From contig NZ_JACHXI010000020.1 in assembly GCF_014191985.1 (NCBI RefSeq), positions 1 through 64,000 on the forward strand: a DNA stretch of 64,000 bases, given 5' to 3'. Positions within the stretch are counted from its first letter, which is position 1. Each line of letters starts with the position of its first letter. This DNA is from Azomonas macrocytogenes (lineage in GTDB: Bacteria; Pseudomonadota; Gammaproteobacteria; Pseudomonadales; Pseudomonadaceae). Position numbers and translations under genes: made by a program. The notes under the pieces were generated by a model, which had not been told where the DNA came from, searched no databases, and saw only the letters and a program-made list of their open reading frames with translations. Positions 24,787-34,034 of this stretch are shown in pieces.

Positions 24787-25560
24787 ATGGGCGCAGGATC
24801 GTTCGGCAGCATCCCGCTGGAGCTGATCGAAGGCCTGCGCTCTAGCAGGCATGTGGTGGTATTTACCGGTGCCGGCGTTTCTGCAGAAAGTGGGGTTCCA
24901 ACTTTTCGTGATGCGCTGACCGGTCTGTGGGCTCGCTACGATCCCCTGGCGCTGGCGACGCCTGAAGCCTTTCAGCAAGACCCCGACCTGGTCTGGGGCT
25001 GGTACGAGTGGCGTCGTCTGCGTACTCTTCAGGCATCTCCCAATCCTGCCCATCATGCAATTGCCGAGCTTGCTCGCCGAGTACCTCGACTGACACTGAT
25101 CACGCAGAATGTCGATGATCTGCATGAGCGAGCCGGTTGCCAGGATGTTTTGCACCTGCATGGCAGTCTGCATCACCCTCGTTGTTTCAACTGTGCTGCT
25201 GCTTTTAATGGTTTGCTCGAAACAACCAATGAACCTCCCGTTGAAAAGCGGCAATCGCCACCATGCTGCCCGATTTGCTCGGGGCCGGTTCGCCCGGGTG
25301 TTGTCTGGTTCGGTGAAGCGTTACCTGAAAAAGCCATGCATGAGGCATTCGCAGCGGCAAGCGAATGTGATTTGTTGCTGTCGGTAGGTACTTCAGGTGC
25401 GGTTTATCCTGCTGCCCTCATTCCTTCGCTTGCTTGGCAAGGTGGTGCTTTGGTGGCGCATATAAATCCCCAGCCTTCTTCGCTGCATTCCGTTCGTGAA
25501 TACAATCTCACCGGTTTTGCCGGAGAGGTGCTTCCTGCCTTGTTGGATGCCGTATTCTGA
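24787..25560 (+). CDS. cobB: Sir2-family NAD-dependent protein deacylase (CobB-like)
   Basis: A 257-residue class III sirtuin. NAD-binding GAGVSAESGVPTFRD, TQNVDDLHERAG and the catalytic HGSL are present. A zinc ribbon has two CxxC pairs (CFNC and CPIC). GVVWFGEALP and the C-terminal NLTGFAGEVLPALL complete the fold. The YEWRR segment near residue 76 supplies the Tyr-x-x-Arg pair that in SIRT5/CobB-type enzymes binds succinyl- or malonyl-lysine, so desuccinylase as well as deacetylase activity is expected. Confidence 0.94.
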   Translation: MGAGSFGSIPLELIEGLRSSRHVVVFTGAGVSAESGVPTFRDALTGLWARYDPLALATPEAFQQDPDLVWGWYEWRRLRTLQASPNPAHHAIAELARRVPRLTLITQNVDDLHERAGCQDVLHLHGSLHHPRCFNCAAAFNGLLETTNEPPVEKRQSPPCCPICSGPVRPGVVWFGEALPEKAMHEAFAAASECDLLLSVGTSGAVYPAALIPSLAWQGGALVAHINPQPSSLHSVREYNLTGFAGEVLPALLDAVF

Positions 25561-26028
25561 GGTCGATGTGACTTGTCTATGTTTGCTGGCTTTTATCGAG
25601 GTATTTGAAATCGAGAACGATTAGCAATTAAGTATTCAGAATTTTTTAAAACCAATAATTAAATAAAATGACAAATTTTATATTTCTTGATCTTTTCCTC
25701 TTGAATATTTTTATTGTGGCAATCTGCTTATTGTTTTGCTGGTCAATGAAGTTCGATTTGGGTAGTTAGATAGACTATTGTATTGGCTTTGTATAATTAG
25801 TTTTTGAATATGTTTTTATTTTCTTTTGCTTGTCATGAGCTGTCTTGTTCGAGTTTAAAAACTATTACGTTTTGGTTGATGGTTTAGGTTCGAAAAATAC
25901 TTAATCTCATATGTGACGATTTGATAGGATTGCGACCCCCTGATTCAGGGATATTTCGTACTTCCTGATTCCATCTCGAGAAACAGATGCACGCAAGGCA
26001 TCCTGGCAATTGGTCCAAGGGAAATGGC
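25561..26028. other. AT-rich leader of the hydrogenase operon
   Basis: 468 bp without a supported gene, much more AT-rich (roughly a third GC by eye at 25600-25900) than the flanking genes. TATAAT occurs at 25793-25798 without a convincing -35. A perfect 13-bp palindrome, CCCTGATTCAGGG, lies at 25938-25950, about 80 bp before hoxK. No GG-N10-GC sigma-54 element was found by eye. The frame from 25987 that could extend hoxK upstream is not favoured. Confidence 0.5.
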
Positions 26029-27105
26029 ATGTCTCAGATCGAAACTTTTTATGAAGTAATGCGACGCCAGGGAATTACTCGTCGCAGCTTTCTCAAGTTC
26101 TGCAGCCTAACTGCGGCGGCTTTGGGTCTGGGGCCTGCCTTCGTTCCGCGAATCGCCAATGCGATGGAGACCAAGCCACGAACCCCGGTGCTCTGGATCC
26201 ATGGCCTGGAATGCACCTGCTGTTCAGAATCCTTCATTCGCTCTGCGCATCCACTGGTCAAGGATGTAGTGCTGTCGATGATCTCGCTGGATTATGACGA
26301 CACGCTGATGGCTGCTGCCGGTCACCAGGCTGAAGCAAGCCTTGAGCAGACCATGCAGAAATACAAGGGTGAATACATCCTGGCAGTGGAAGGCAACCCG
26401 CCATTGAACGAAGACGGCATGTTCTGCATCGTCGGTGGAAAACCATTCCTCGATCAGCTCAAGCATGCGGCCAAGGATGCCAAGGCCGTGATTGCCTGGG
26501 GTAGCTGTGCCAGCTGGGGCTGTGTGCAGGCGGCTCGGCCGAATCCGACGCAGGCCGTGCCGATTCACAAGGTGATTACCGACAAGCCGATCATCAAGGT
26601 ACCGGGCTGTCCACCTATCGCCGAGGTGATGACCGGGGTGATTACCTACATGCTGACGTTTGGCAAGCTGCCTGAACTGGATCGCCAGGGCCGGCCAAAG
26701 ATGTTCTATGGTCAGCGCATTCACGATAAATGCTATCGCCGTCCACACTTCGATGCCGGTCAGTTCGTCGAGCATTGGGACGACGAAGGCGCCCGCAAGG
26801 GCTACTGCCTTTATAAGGCCGGTTGCAAGGGACCAACCAGCTATAACGCCTGTTCGACTGTCCGCTGGAATGGCGGCGTTTCCTTCCCGATCCAGTCCGG
26901 TCATGGTTGTATCGGTTGTTCCGAAGACGGTTTCTGGGACAAAGGTTCCTTCTATAGCCGCTTGAGCAATATTCCGCAGTTCGGCATCGAGAAGAATGCC
27001 GACGATATCGGGCTTGCCGTTACTGGCGGGGTCGGTGCCGCCATCGCCGCGCATGCTGCGGTCAGTGCCATCAAACGCATGCAGGACAAGGGAGAGCAGG
27101 CATGA
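26029..27105 (+). CDS. hoxK: Uptake [NiFe]-hydrogenase small subunit, oxygen-tolerant type
   Basis: A 358-residue iron-sulfur subunit of a membrane-bound H2-oxidising hydrogenase. The start at 26029 follows AAGGGAA and begins [11 protein letters not shown]; an upstream ATG (25987) lacks a site. A Tat signal (RRSFLKFCS, cleavage after RIANA) exports the folded dimer. The proximal cluster region carries the two extra cysteines of oxygen-tolerant enzymes: ECTCCSE (instead of ECTGC) and [10 protein letters not shown] (instead of WGG). VPGCPP completes the six-cysteine [4Fe-3S] set. Medial and distal cluster ligands follow ([27 protein letters not shown]), and a C-terminal helix anchors it to the membrane. 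Its stop overlaps the hoxG start. Confidence 0.97.
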   Translation: MSQIETFYEVMRRQGITRRSFLKFCSLTAAALGLGPAFVPRIANAMETKPRTPVLWIHGLECTCCSESFIRSAHPLVKDVVLSMISLDYDDTLMAAAGHQAEASLEQTMQKYKGEYILAVEGNPPLNEDGMFCIVGGKPFLDQLKHAAKDAKAVIAWGSCASWGCVQAARPNPTQAVPIHKVITDKPIIKVPGCPPIAEVMTGVITYMLTFGKLPELDRQGRPKMFYGQRIHDKCYRRPHFDAGQFVEHWDDEGARKGYCLYKAGCKGPTSYNACSTVRWNGGVSFPIQSGHGCIGCSEDGFWDKGSFYSRLSNIPQFGIEKNADDIGLAVTGGVGAAIAAHAAVSAIKRMQDKGEQA

Positions 27106-28910
27106 ACAAGCCGATGAATGCCAGCCAGCTCGACAATTCCGGACGGCGCATCGTGGTCGATCCGGTTACCCGGATCGAAGGGCACATGCGTTGCGAAGTC
27201 AATGTCGACGAGCACAACGTCATTCGCAATGCCGTTTCCACCGGAACCATGTGGCGTGGCCTGGAAGTGATCCTCAAGGGGCGCGATCCGCGCGATGCCT
27301 GGGCGTTCGTCGAGCGCATCTGTGGTGTCTGCACGGGTACTCACGCGCTGGCTTCGGTGCGCGCGGTAGAAGATGCCCTGGGTATCGATGTGCCCTACAA
27401 CGCCTTGTTGATTCGCCAGTTGATGGACAAGACGCTGCAGGTTCATGACCACATCGTGCATTTCTACCACCTGCATGCCCTGGACTGGGTCAACCCGGTC
27501 AACGCGCTGAAGGCCGATCCGAAAGCCACATCGGCGCTGCAGCAAATGGTGTCGCCGGCGCACCCCAAGTCCAGCCCGGGCTATTTCCGCGATGTGCAGA
27601 ATCGCCTGAAGAAGTTTGTCGAGAGTGGCCAGCTCGGTCTTTTCTCCAACGGCTATTGGGACAATCCGGCCTACAAGCTGCCACCGGAAGCGGATCTCAT
27701 GGCGGTCACCCACTACCTTGAGGCACTGGATCTGCAGAAGGATATCGTCAAGATCCACACGATCTTCGGCGGCAAGAACCCGCACCCCAACTACATGGTT
27801 GGCGGCATGGCCTGTGCCATCAATCTGGACGATGTAGGTGCCGCTGGCGCACCGGTCAACATGGTCACGTTGAACTTCGTGCTGGAGCGTATCCACGAGG
27901 CTCGCGAATTCACCAAGAATGTCTATCTGCCGGATGTGCTGGCTGTTGCCGGCGTCTACAAGGACTGGCTCTACGGCGGCGGTCTGGCCTCGCAGAACCT
28001 GCTTTCCTACGGCACGCATGCCCAGCGGCCGGGCGACAAATCCACCGACATCCTGCCGGCCGGCGCAATCGTCAACGGCAACTGGAACGAAGTGCTGCCG
28101 GTGAACGTCCGTGATCCAGAGGAAATCCAGGAGTTCGTGACCCATTCCTGGTATGCCTATGGCGACGAGACCAAAGGCCTGCATCCCTGGGATGGTGTCA
28201 CCGAGCCGAAATTCGAGCTCGGCCCGAACACCAAGGGCACCCGCACCGATATCAAGGAGCTGGACGAGGCGCACAAGTACAGCTGGATCAAGGCGCCACG
28301 CTGGCGCGGGCATGCCATGGAGGTTGGTCCGCTGGCGCGCTACATCATCGCCTATGTTTCCGGGCGCGAGTATGTGAAGGAGCAGGTGGACCGTTCGCTG
28401 GCCGCCTTCAATCAGGGGACTGGCCAGGCGCTCACCCTGAAACAGTTCCTGCCTTCGACGCTCGGTCGCACCCTGGCTCGGGCGCTGGAATGCGAGCTGT
28501 GTACCGATACCATGCTCGACGACTGGAACGCCTTGGTCACCAACATCAAGAACGGGGATACCGCGACCGCCAACGTCGACAAGTGGGACCCCAGCAGTTG
28601 GCCGAAGGAGGCCAGGGGCGTCGGGATCAACGAGGCACCGCGCGGCGCGCTCGGTCACTGGATCAAGATCAAGGATGGCAAGATCGAGAACTATCAGGCC
28701 ATCGTCCCGACGACCTGGAACGCCACGCCGCGCGATCACAAAGGCAACATCGGTGCCTATGAAGCTTCCCTGCTCGACACACCGATGGAGCGTCCCGACG
28801 AGCCGGTCGAAATCCTGCGTACCTTGCACAGCTTCGATCCCTGCCTCGCCTGTTCGACCCATGTGATCGCGCCGGACGGCCAGGAACTGACTCGGGTGAA
28901 GATTCGCTAG
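27102..28910 (+). CDS. hoxG: Uptake [NiFe]-hydrogenase large subunit
   Basis: A 602-residue catalytic subunit that splits H2 at the NiFe(CN)2CO centre. The two cysteine pairs binding nickel are [13 protein letters not shown] near the N-terminus and DPCLACSTH near the C-terminus. The 15 residues after that histidine ([15 protein letters not shown]) are the peptide removed by the HoxM protease after nickel insertion. It has no signal of its own and is co-exported with HoxK. It overlaps hoxK by 4 bp and is followed by hoxZ after 11 bp. Confidence 0.98.
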   Translation: MNKPMNASQLDNSGRRIVVDPVTRIEGHMRCEVNVDEHNVIRNAVSTGTMWRGLEVILKGRDPRDAWAFVERICGVCTGTHALASVRAVEDALGIDVPYNALLIRQLMDKTLQVHDHIVHFYHLHALDWVNPVNALKADPKATSALQQMVSPAHPKSSPGYFRDVQNRLKKFVESGQLGLFSNGYWDNPAYKLPPEADLMAVTHYLEALDLQKDIVKIHTIFGGKNPHPNYMVGGMACAINLDDVGAAGAPVNMVTLNFVLERIHEAREFTKNVYLPDVLAVAGVYKDWLYGGGLASQNLLSYGTHAQRPGDKSTDILPAGAIVNGNWNEVLPVNVRDPEEIQEFVTHSWYAYGDETKGLHPWDGVTEPKFELGPNTKGTRTDIKELDEAHKYSWIKAPRWRGHAMEVGPLARYIIAYVSGREYVKEQVDRSLAAFNQGTGQALTLKQFLPSTLGRTLARALECELCTDTMLDDWNALVTNIKNGDTATANVDKWDPSSWPKEARGVGINEAPRGALGHWIKIKDGKIENYQAIVPTTWNATPRDHKGNIGAYEASLLDTPMERPDEPVEILRTLHSFDPCLACSTHVIAPDGQELTRVKIR

Positions 28911-28921
28911 AGGACAACGCA

Positions 28922-29641
28922 ATGGCTCTGGAAAAATCGCTGGCCGATGCTGGCCACGATCAGGTGCGCAAGCAGACGGCCGTATATGTCTACGAGGCGC
29001 CGGTGCGCCTTTGGCATTGGGTGACGGCGCTCTGCATCGTGACGCTGAGCATAACCGGCTATCTGATCGGGGTGCCGCTGCCGACGATGCCTGGCGAGGC
29101 AAGCGACAATTACCTGATGGGTTATATCCGTTTTGCCCATTTCTCTGCAGGTTACGTGCTGGCGCTTGGTCTGCTCGGGCGCATCTACTGGGCATTCGTC
29201 GGCAATCATCATGCGCGCGAGCTGTTCCTGGTGCCGATCCATAAAAAAGCCTGGTGGCACGAATTGATCCACGAGCTCCGCTGGTATCTGTTCCTGGAAA
29301 AGACGCCGAAGAAGTACATCGGCCACAACCCGCTGGGTCAGCTGGCCATGTTCAGTGTCTTCGTGATCGGCGCGATCTTCATGAGCGTCACCGGCTTCGC
29401 CTTGTATGGCGAGGGTACGGGGCAGGGCAGTTGGGCCGACCGCTTGTTCGGCTGGGTGATTCCGCTGTTCGGCCAGAGCCTGGATGTGCACAGCTGGCAC
29501 CGCCTCGGCATGTGGTACATCCTCATGTTCGTGATGATCCATGTCTATCTGGCCATTCGTGAAGACATCATGTCCCGCCAATCGCTGATTTCCACCATGG
29601 TCGGCGGCTGGCGCATGTTCAAGGACGACAAACCGGACTGA
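28922..29641 (+). CDS. hoxZ: Hydrogenase b-type cytochrome subunit
   Basis: A 239-residue membrane cytochrome (Ni-hydrogenase b-type) that takes electrons from HoxKG to quinone. Four membrane helices are visible, with heme-ligand histidines in VRLWHWVTALCI, IRFAHFSAGYVLAL, DVHSWHRLGMWYIL and MIHVYLAIRED. It follows hoxG closely, as in all HoxKGZ/HupSLC operons. Confidence 0.96.
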   Translation: MALEKSLADAGHDQVRKQTAVYVYEAPVRLWHWVTALCIVTLSITGYLIGVPLPTMPGEASDNYLMGYIRFAHFSAGYVLALGLLGRIYWAFVGNHHARELFLVPIHKKAWWHELIHELRWYLFLEKTPKKYIGHNPLGQLAMFSVFVIGAIFMSVTGFALYGEGTGQGSWADRLFGWVIPLFGQSLDVHSWHRLGMWYILMFVMIHVYLAIREDIMSRQSLISTMVGGWRMFKDDKPD

Positions 29642-29729
29642 CGGCAGCCTGGAGTCCGGTCATGAGCTGGGCTAAAGCTGCTTCAGCCTTGCCATAAGCC
29701 AATCTCCGCGAGTGCCAGAAAAACAGCCT

Positions 29730-30353
29730 ATGAGCGACAGCATCCTGATTCTTGGTATTGGCAACCTGCTCTGGGCGGACGAAGGCTTCGGCATTCGCTG
29801 CGTCGAGCTACTGAACGAGCGCTATCGATTTCCCGACCCAGTGCAACTGATGGATGGCGGTACTCAAGGTATCTATCTGGTTCAGCATGTCCAGAAAGCG
29901 AGCCGCCTTATCGTGTTCGATGCCGTCGACTATGGCTTGCCGCCCGGTACGCTGAAAATTGTGCGCGACGACGAGGTACCCAAATTCATGGGCGCCAAGC
30001 GTATGAGTTTGCACCAGACCGGTTTCCAGGATGTGCTAGCACTCGCCGAATTCACGGGTGATTACCCGAAAGAACTGCTGCTGGTCGGTGTCCAGCCCGA
30101 ACAACTGGAAGATTTCGGCGGTAGCCTGCGTGACTCGGTCAAGGCGCAGTTGCAACCGGCCATCGACATTGCCCTGGCTTTTCTGGCGGAACGCGGTGTC
30201 GTGCCTGAGGATCGCACGCCCGATGCCGAGCCATCCGGATGCCTGGCTCCCGAACAGCTGGCGCTGGAACGGTACGAGGCCGAGCGCCCGCCGGAGCATG
30301 TCGCCTATCGCTACGGTGACCTCCGTTTCATCAATGCCGGCGGCAAGGAGTAG
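29730..30353 (+). CDS. hoxM: Hydrogenase maturation endopeptidase (HupD/HyaD family)
   Basis: A ~207-residue protease that cleaves the C-terminal peptide of HoxG once nickel is in place. Nickel-sensing residues of the family are visible: Glu in LLWADEGFG, Asp in IVFDAVDYG and His in MSLHQTGFQD. The start at 29730 (MSDSILILGIGNLL) matches the family; a GTG at 29712 is possible. A gap of 88 bp separates it from hoxZ, the largest inside the operon, with no visible promoter. Confidence 0.95.
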   Translation: MSDSILILGIGNLLWADEGFGIRCVELLNERYRFPDPVQLMDGGTQGIYLVQHVQKASRLIVFDAVDYGLPPGTLKIVRDDEVPKFMGAKRMSLHQTGFQDVLALAEFTGDYPKELLLVGVQPEQLEDFGGSLRDSVKAQLQPAIDIALAFLAERGVVPEDRTPDAEPSGCLAPEQLALERYEAERPPEHVAYRYGDLRFINAGGKE

Positions 30354-30355
30354 CC

Positions 30356-30679
30356 ATGTGCATCGGCATCCCCATGCAAGTGCTGCAAACCGAATCGGGA
30401 CGGGCCTGGTGCGATGATGGCCAACAGGCTCGCTGGATCGATACGCGCCTGATCGATGAACCGGATGCAGGAAGCTGGTTGCTGGTATTCCTCGATGCTG
30501 CCCGCGAGGCGATCACGGCCCAGCGCGCTGCTCAGGTTCGTGATGCGCTCGGCGCACTGGCCGCCATCAACTCGGGCGATCTGGTTGACCTGGATGGTTT
30601 CTTTGCCGATCTTCTCGAGCGTGAACCGCAACTGCCACCGCACCTGCAAGCCCAGGTTCGAGCCAAGGAAAAAACCTGA
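30356..30679 (+). CDS. hoxL: HupF/HypC-family hydrogenase maturation chaperone
   Basis: A 107-residue relative of HypC with the essential N-terminal MCIGIPM. It is longer than HypC (84 residues here, at 37294) because of its C-terminal helical extension. HupF/HoxL proteins bind the large subunit and help deliver or protect the Fe(CN)2CO unit, especially in air. It overlaps hoxO (TGATG arrangement). Confidence 0.94.
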   Translation: MCIGIPMQVLQTESGRAWCDDGQQARWIDTRLIDEPDAGSWLLVFLDAAREAITAQRAAQVRDALGALAAINSGDLVDLDGFFADLLEREPQLPPHLQAQVRAKEKT

Positions 30680-31107
30680 TGAAGCATCCTTTGCTGGCGC
30701 GTTTGACCGGGACGCTGGATTTTCCTTGTCTGGACGAAATTGAGTTCGAGCGCCACGTACAGGCGCAGGATTTTTCCGTGCTGTTTTTTTGCGGCGATCC
30801 CAAGCGCTTTCCCGAGTCGCTGGATGTCGCCGTGATCCTGCCGGAACTGCTCAAGGTATTCCCGCAACTGAGCCCAGCCCTGATCGCTCATGATTTCGAG
30901 CAGCGCCTGCAGATGCGTTACGGTTTCAGCGTCTGGCCGACGCTGGTATTCCTGAAAGCGGGACGCTATCTCGGCAGTCTGCCCAAGGTTCGGGACTGGG
31001 ATGAATATCTGGCGCAGATTCCGTTGATTCTTGCGCTCGAGCCGCAAGACGCTGCCACACGCATTCCGCTCCTGGCAGCGGCGACACCTCCTATCCCTGA
31101 TCACTGA
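30679..31107 (+). CDS. hoxO: HupG/HyaE-family thioredoxin-like chaperone
   Basis: A 142-residue thioredoxin-fold protein of the HyaE/HupG family lacking the CxxC redox motif (FCGDP occupies the area). FGFSVWPTLVF-like sequence (YGFSVWPTLVFLKAGRY) is the conserved core. It is a Tat proofreading chaperone for the HoxK precursor. Its ATG shares a base with the hoxL stop. Confidence 0.93.
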   Translation: MKHPLLARLTGTLDFPCLDEIEFERHVQAQDFSVLFFCGDPKRFPESLDVAVILPELLKVFPQLSPALIAHDFEQRLQMRYGFSVWPTLVFLKAGRYLGSLPKVRDWDEYLAQIPLILALEPQDAATRIPLLAAATPPIPDH

Positions 31108-31117
31108 GGGCGATGCA

Positions 31118-31975
31118 ATGAATGGCGAAACCCCCTTCTTCAATAGCGGTATCGGTCCTGGCTCACGTACGGAAGACGATCAGCTCAGCTATATGCCGAT
31201 GCCGCATGAAATGCATACCTTCGCGATTCCTGTACTGCCTGAAAGCGAAGAGCTGGGCGAGTATCCCGAAACGCTAGAGCTGCTGGAGCGCGTGCAGGCC
31301 GAGCTGGATGGCTACAAGGCCGGTGAACCTGGCCGAGCCGTCGAACTGGCGTGTCTTCCAGAACCGGGATTGGCATTGTTGAACCAGATCCTCGGGGAAG
31401 GCGAAGTGGCGGTGCAGGTGTGTGGTGCACAACCGGTACGTATTCAGGAAACCGTGCTGGCCGGAGTCTGGTGGGGCCAGCAGCTGGATGAGCAGGGCAT
31501 CATTGTCCGGCAGTGGCTGGAAATCGCGGACGTGCCGGCGTTGGTTCTGCAACAGGCATTCGCCGACGCGCGCTGGCCGCAGCTGCAGGCGGCAGCGATG
31601 CCTGCTGATTTGCTCAATGCCGGCCCGGTGCTGGCTGAGCTGTTGGATGCGGCGCAACGGCATGCCGAGGCAGGGTTGGGTATGGCGCGCGTGGTCAATC
31701 TGTCATTGCTGCCATTCTCGCCGGAAGACCATCGATTTCTCGCCGAGCAATTGGGCGACGGAGCGGTAGTCATGCTGTCCCGCGGTTATGGCAGTTGTCG
31801 GATCGCCAGTACGGCAACGCCCGGGATCTGGCGGGTGCAGTATTTCAACAGTACCGACCAGTTGATCCTCGATACGCTGGAAGTCACGACGATTCCGCAA
31901 GTAGCCTGTGCCGCACAGGAAGATGTGGAGGATTCCAGCGAGCGCCTACGGGAAATTCGCGCGGTGCTGATATGA
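31118..31975 (+). CDS. hoxQ: HupH/HyaF-family hydrogenase small-subunit assembly protein
   Basis: A 285-residue protein of the HupH/HyaF family. The start at 31118 (MNGETPFFNSGIGPGS) is chosen over the longer frame because the family begins here. Conserved features are MPHEMHTFAIPVLPE, PAEL-like central helices and the RGYGSCRIAST segment near the C-terminus. It is thought to act on the small subunit or its clusters together with HoxO. Its stop overlaps hoxR (ATGA). Confidence 0.93.
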   Translation: MNGETPFFNSGIGPGSRTEDDQLSYMPMPHEMHTFAIPVLPESEELGEYPETLELLERVQAELDGYKAGEPGRAVELACLPEPGLALLNQILGEGEVAVQVCGAQPVRIQETVLAGVWWGQQLDEQGIIVRQWLEIADVPALVLQQAFADARWPQLQAAAMPADLLNAGPVLAELLDAAQRHAEAGLGMARVVNLSLLPFSPEDHRFLAEQLGDGAVVMLSRGYGSCRIASTATPGIWRVQYFNSTDQLILDTLEVTTIPQVACAAQEDVEDSSERLREIRAVLI

Positions 31976-32190
31976 ACCGACAGTTCGAAGGCAGCTATCT
32001 GGGCGATGGCAGCCGCCTGCTGGATGAGGCGGTATTGGAATGCAAGATCTGCTGGTATCAGTATGACCCGGCCAAGGGCGATGAGGTCTGGCAGATCGCG
32101 CCCGGTACGCCGTTCAGTCGGTTGCCGGAGCACTGGTGTTGCCCGCGGTGCGATGGCGCACGCGAGCAGTTCATGGTCGTGAGCGCTTGA
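31972..32190 (+). CDS. hoxR: Rubredoxin of the hydrogenase operon (HupI)
   Basis: A 72-residue rubredoxin with the iron ligands CKIC and CPRC, plus YDP and the aromatic core. Rubredoxins of this type are needed for HoxK maturation in air and are typical of operons encoding oxygen-tolerant membrane-bound hydrogenases. Overlaps hoxQ by 4 bp. Confidence 0.96.
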   Translation: MNRQFEGSYLGDGSRLLDEAVLECKICWYQYDPAKGDEVWQIAPGTPFSRLPEHWCCPRCDGAREQFMVVSA

Positions 32191-32197
32191 GCCAGCC

Positions 32198-32659
32198 ATG
32201 CATGAGCGTATCGAAATCGAAGCCTGTTATCGCGCGGTCGGCCTGCGCATGGCAGAACTGCCCATCTGTAATCCGGCGCTTAAGGTCGAGCTGGTTGGCT
32301 GGCGCTTGCTGGAGGATATCGGTCAGGTGGGGGTATTGATCACGCCCTGGTGCATGAATCTACTCTGGCAGCCCTTGCCCGGAGCGGCGTTGCCACGTCA
32401 GGGCGGGCCGGTACTGCTGATGCTGCCTTCCGGCGAATATGAATGCATCGTGCACAACGATGAAATCCTGGGCTTGCTGGCCAGTGCCTCGCTGTATTCG
32501 CCGATGCAGGATTTTCCCGGGCAAATCGAGGCACGGGCCGTCGCCGGCGAGGTGCTCACGCTAATCCTGGGCGATACGTCGCACGCAGATGAAGAGGCTG
32601 CTGGCGTGAGTCGACGTACCTTGTTTCGCCGGGTATTGGGGCAGACTGTACGTGAGTAG
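32198..32659 (+). CDS. hoxT: HupJ-family hydrogenase assembly protein
   Basis: A 153-residue protein of the [NiFe]-hydrogenase assembly chaperone HybE/HupJ type. Recognisable stretches are MAELPICNPALKVELVGW and GVLITPWCMNLLWQPLPG, the family signature. It is probably a large-subunit or Tat-coordination chaperone. It overlaps hoxV by 8 bp. Confidence 0.92.
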   Translation: MHERIEIEACYRAVGLRMAELPICNPALKVELVGWRLLEDIGQVGVLITPWCMNLLWQPLPGAALPRQGGPVLLMLPSGEYECIVHNDEILGLLASASLYSPMQDFPGQIEARAVAGEVLTLILGDTSHADEEAAGVSRRTLFRRVLGQTVRE

Positions 32660-33698
32660 CCTGGCCGGTCGGCTGTGCATCGACGTCCAGCATGCGACCG
32701 ATCGGATCGTGGCGGTGACGACGAATCTGCAACGGCCCTTGGAACACATCAGCCGCTTGCTGACAGGCCGTGAACCGGAGCCGGCCTTGCGCTGTATTGC
32801 GTTGCTGTTTTCTATTTGTTCTAACGCCCAGCAGGTTGCCGCGGTCAATGCCCTGGAGCAGGCGCTTGGCTGGCAGACCCCGCTGGAGGTTGTGCGGGCA
32901 CGGCAACAGCTGACCGAGCTGGAACTGATCCGTGAATCGTTGCTGCGCCTGGCTCACGGCTGGGAGCTGCCGATTGCCGCCGATCAGCTGAAGCGATTGG
33001 TTTCGCTGTGCCAGCATGGCATCTCGGCGTTGCAGCCGATGGCTGGCTTGCAGGCGCTTGCTGATGATCCGCAACGCGGCGAACTGAACACCGCCTTGCA
33101 GCAATTGGCTGAGTATGGCCAGCAGCTGCAAGACATCGGGTCTTGCGGTTGGCTGATGCCGCGCCTGGCGCACTGGTCGGGCATCACCTTGGGCGGAGCC
33201 GTTCCCGAGGCGCTGGAACCGACCCGGATCGAGCCGCTTCTAGCGGCGCTGCGTGAAGGAAGAGTGACCGCCGAGATCGACGGGCAACCGCGAATGACCG
33301 GGCCGGCCACTGCCAGTGAGATTACGGGATCGGCCGGTCGGCAGATCGAACAGCGGGTCATGGCTTTGCTGCATGGCGCGTGCCGTTCGATGGCTGCGCT
33401 GCAGACGCTCCCGCCGGTGGCCTGTATGGCGCAACCGGTACTGGAAGCGGGCGAGGGCATGGCGCTGGTCAAGACGGCCCGTGGCTGGCTGCTGCAGCGT
33501 ATTCGTGTGGAGCGCGGGCGGATCGCCGAATGGCAGATCATTGCGCCGACCGACTGGAATTTCCATGCCGATGGCCTGTTGCGCCGGCAGTTGCGCGGGA
33601 TTCGGGTTCCTGTGGAGCAGGCCGAAACGCTGGTGCACGAGTTGGTGCTGTCGATGGATCCCTGTCTGGATTTCGAGGTGAAGATCGACCATGCATGA
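32652..33698 (+). CDS. hoxV: HupK-family hydrogenase assembly protein
   Basis: A 348-residue protein distantly related to hydrogenase large subunits, starting at GTG 32652. The C-terminal [13 protein letters not shown] echoes the large-subunit DPCxxC motif but keeps only one cysteine, and the N-terminal cysteine pair is also missing. The family (HupK/HoxV) is thought to serve as a scaffold for cofactor assembly. It overlaps hypA by 8 bp. Confidence 0.92.
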   Translation: MSSLAGRLCIDVQHATDRIVAVTTNLQRPLEHISRLLTGREPEPALRCIALLFSICSNAQQVAAVNALEQALGWQTPLEVVRARQQLTELELIRESLLRLAHGWELPIAADQLKRLVSLCQHGISALQPMAGLQALADDPQRGELNTALQQLAEYGQQLQDIGSCGWLMPRLAHWSGITLGGAVPEALEPTRIEPLLAALREGRVTAEIDGQPRMTGPATASEITGSAGRQIEQRVMALLHGACRSMAALQTLPPVACMAQPVLEAGEGMALVKTARGWLLQRIRVERGRIAEWQIIAPTDWNFHADGLLRRQLRGIRVPVEQAETLVHELVLSMDPCLDFEVKIDHA

Positions 33699-34032
33699 AA
33701 TGTCCATTGCCGAAGGTGTCGTCCAGTTGCTGGAAGAGCAGGCTACCGCGCAGCGGTTTTCCCGAGTCAAGACGGTATGGCTGGAAATCGGCCCGTTAGC
33801 GATGATCGAGCAGCAGGCGCTGCGTTTCTGTTTCGAGGCAGTGACACGCAATACCCTGGCGCAGGATGCCCGTCTGGAAATCATCGACTTGCCAGGGCAG
33901 GCCTGGTGCCTGGGCTGCAATGCCAGCGTGCCGATCCGCCAGCGCTACGATGCCTGCCCAGCCTGCGGTAGTCATCATCTGCAGGTCACTCAAGGCGATG
34001 AAATGCGGGTCAAGGAACTGGAGGTAGAGTAG
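33691..34032 (+). CDS. hypA: HypA, nickel insertion protein
   Basis: A 113-residue protein with the nickel-binding N-terminal MHE and a zinc site formed by two CxxC pairs (CLGC, CPAC). It delivers nickel to the large subunit together with HypB, which starts 2 bp after its stop. Confidence 0.97.
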   Translation: MHEMSIAEGVVQLLEEQATAQRFSRVKTVWLEIGPLAMIEQQALRFCFEAVTRNTLAQDARLEIIDLPGQAWCLGCNASVPIRQRYDACPACGSHHLQVTQGDEMRVKELEVE

Positions 34033-34034
34033 AG

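Noticed and set aside
23821..25254. A 477-codon minus-strand frame opposite the FKBP and sirtuin genes
   Set aside because: Antisense to two well-supported genes with good motifs; low-complexity residues and no family resemblance.
25700..26028. Possible sigma-54 promoter at TGGCAATCTGC near 25718
   Set aside because: The required GC 10 bases after GG is absent; spacing does not fit.
26952..29195. A 747-codon open frame on the minus strand opposite hoxK/hoxG
   Set aside because: It lies antisense to unmistakable hydrogenase genes, its translation has no recognisable domain, and long antisense frames are common in GC-rich coding DNA.
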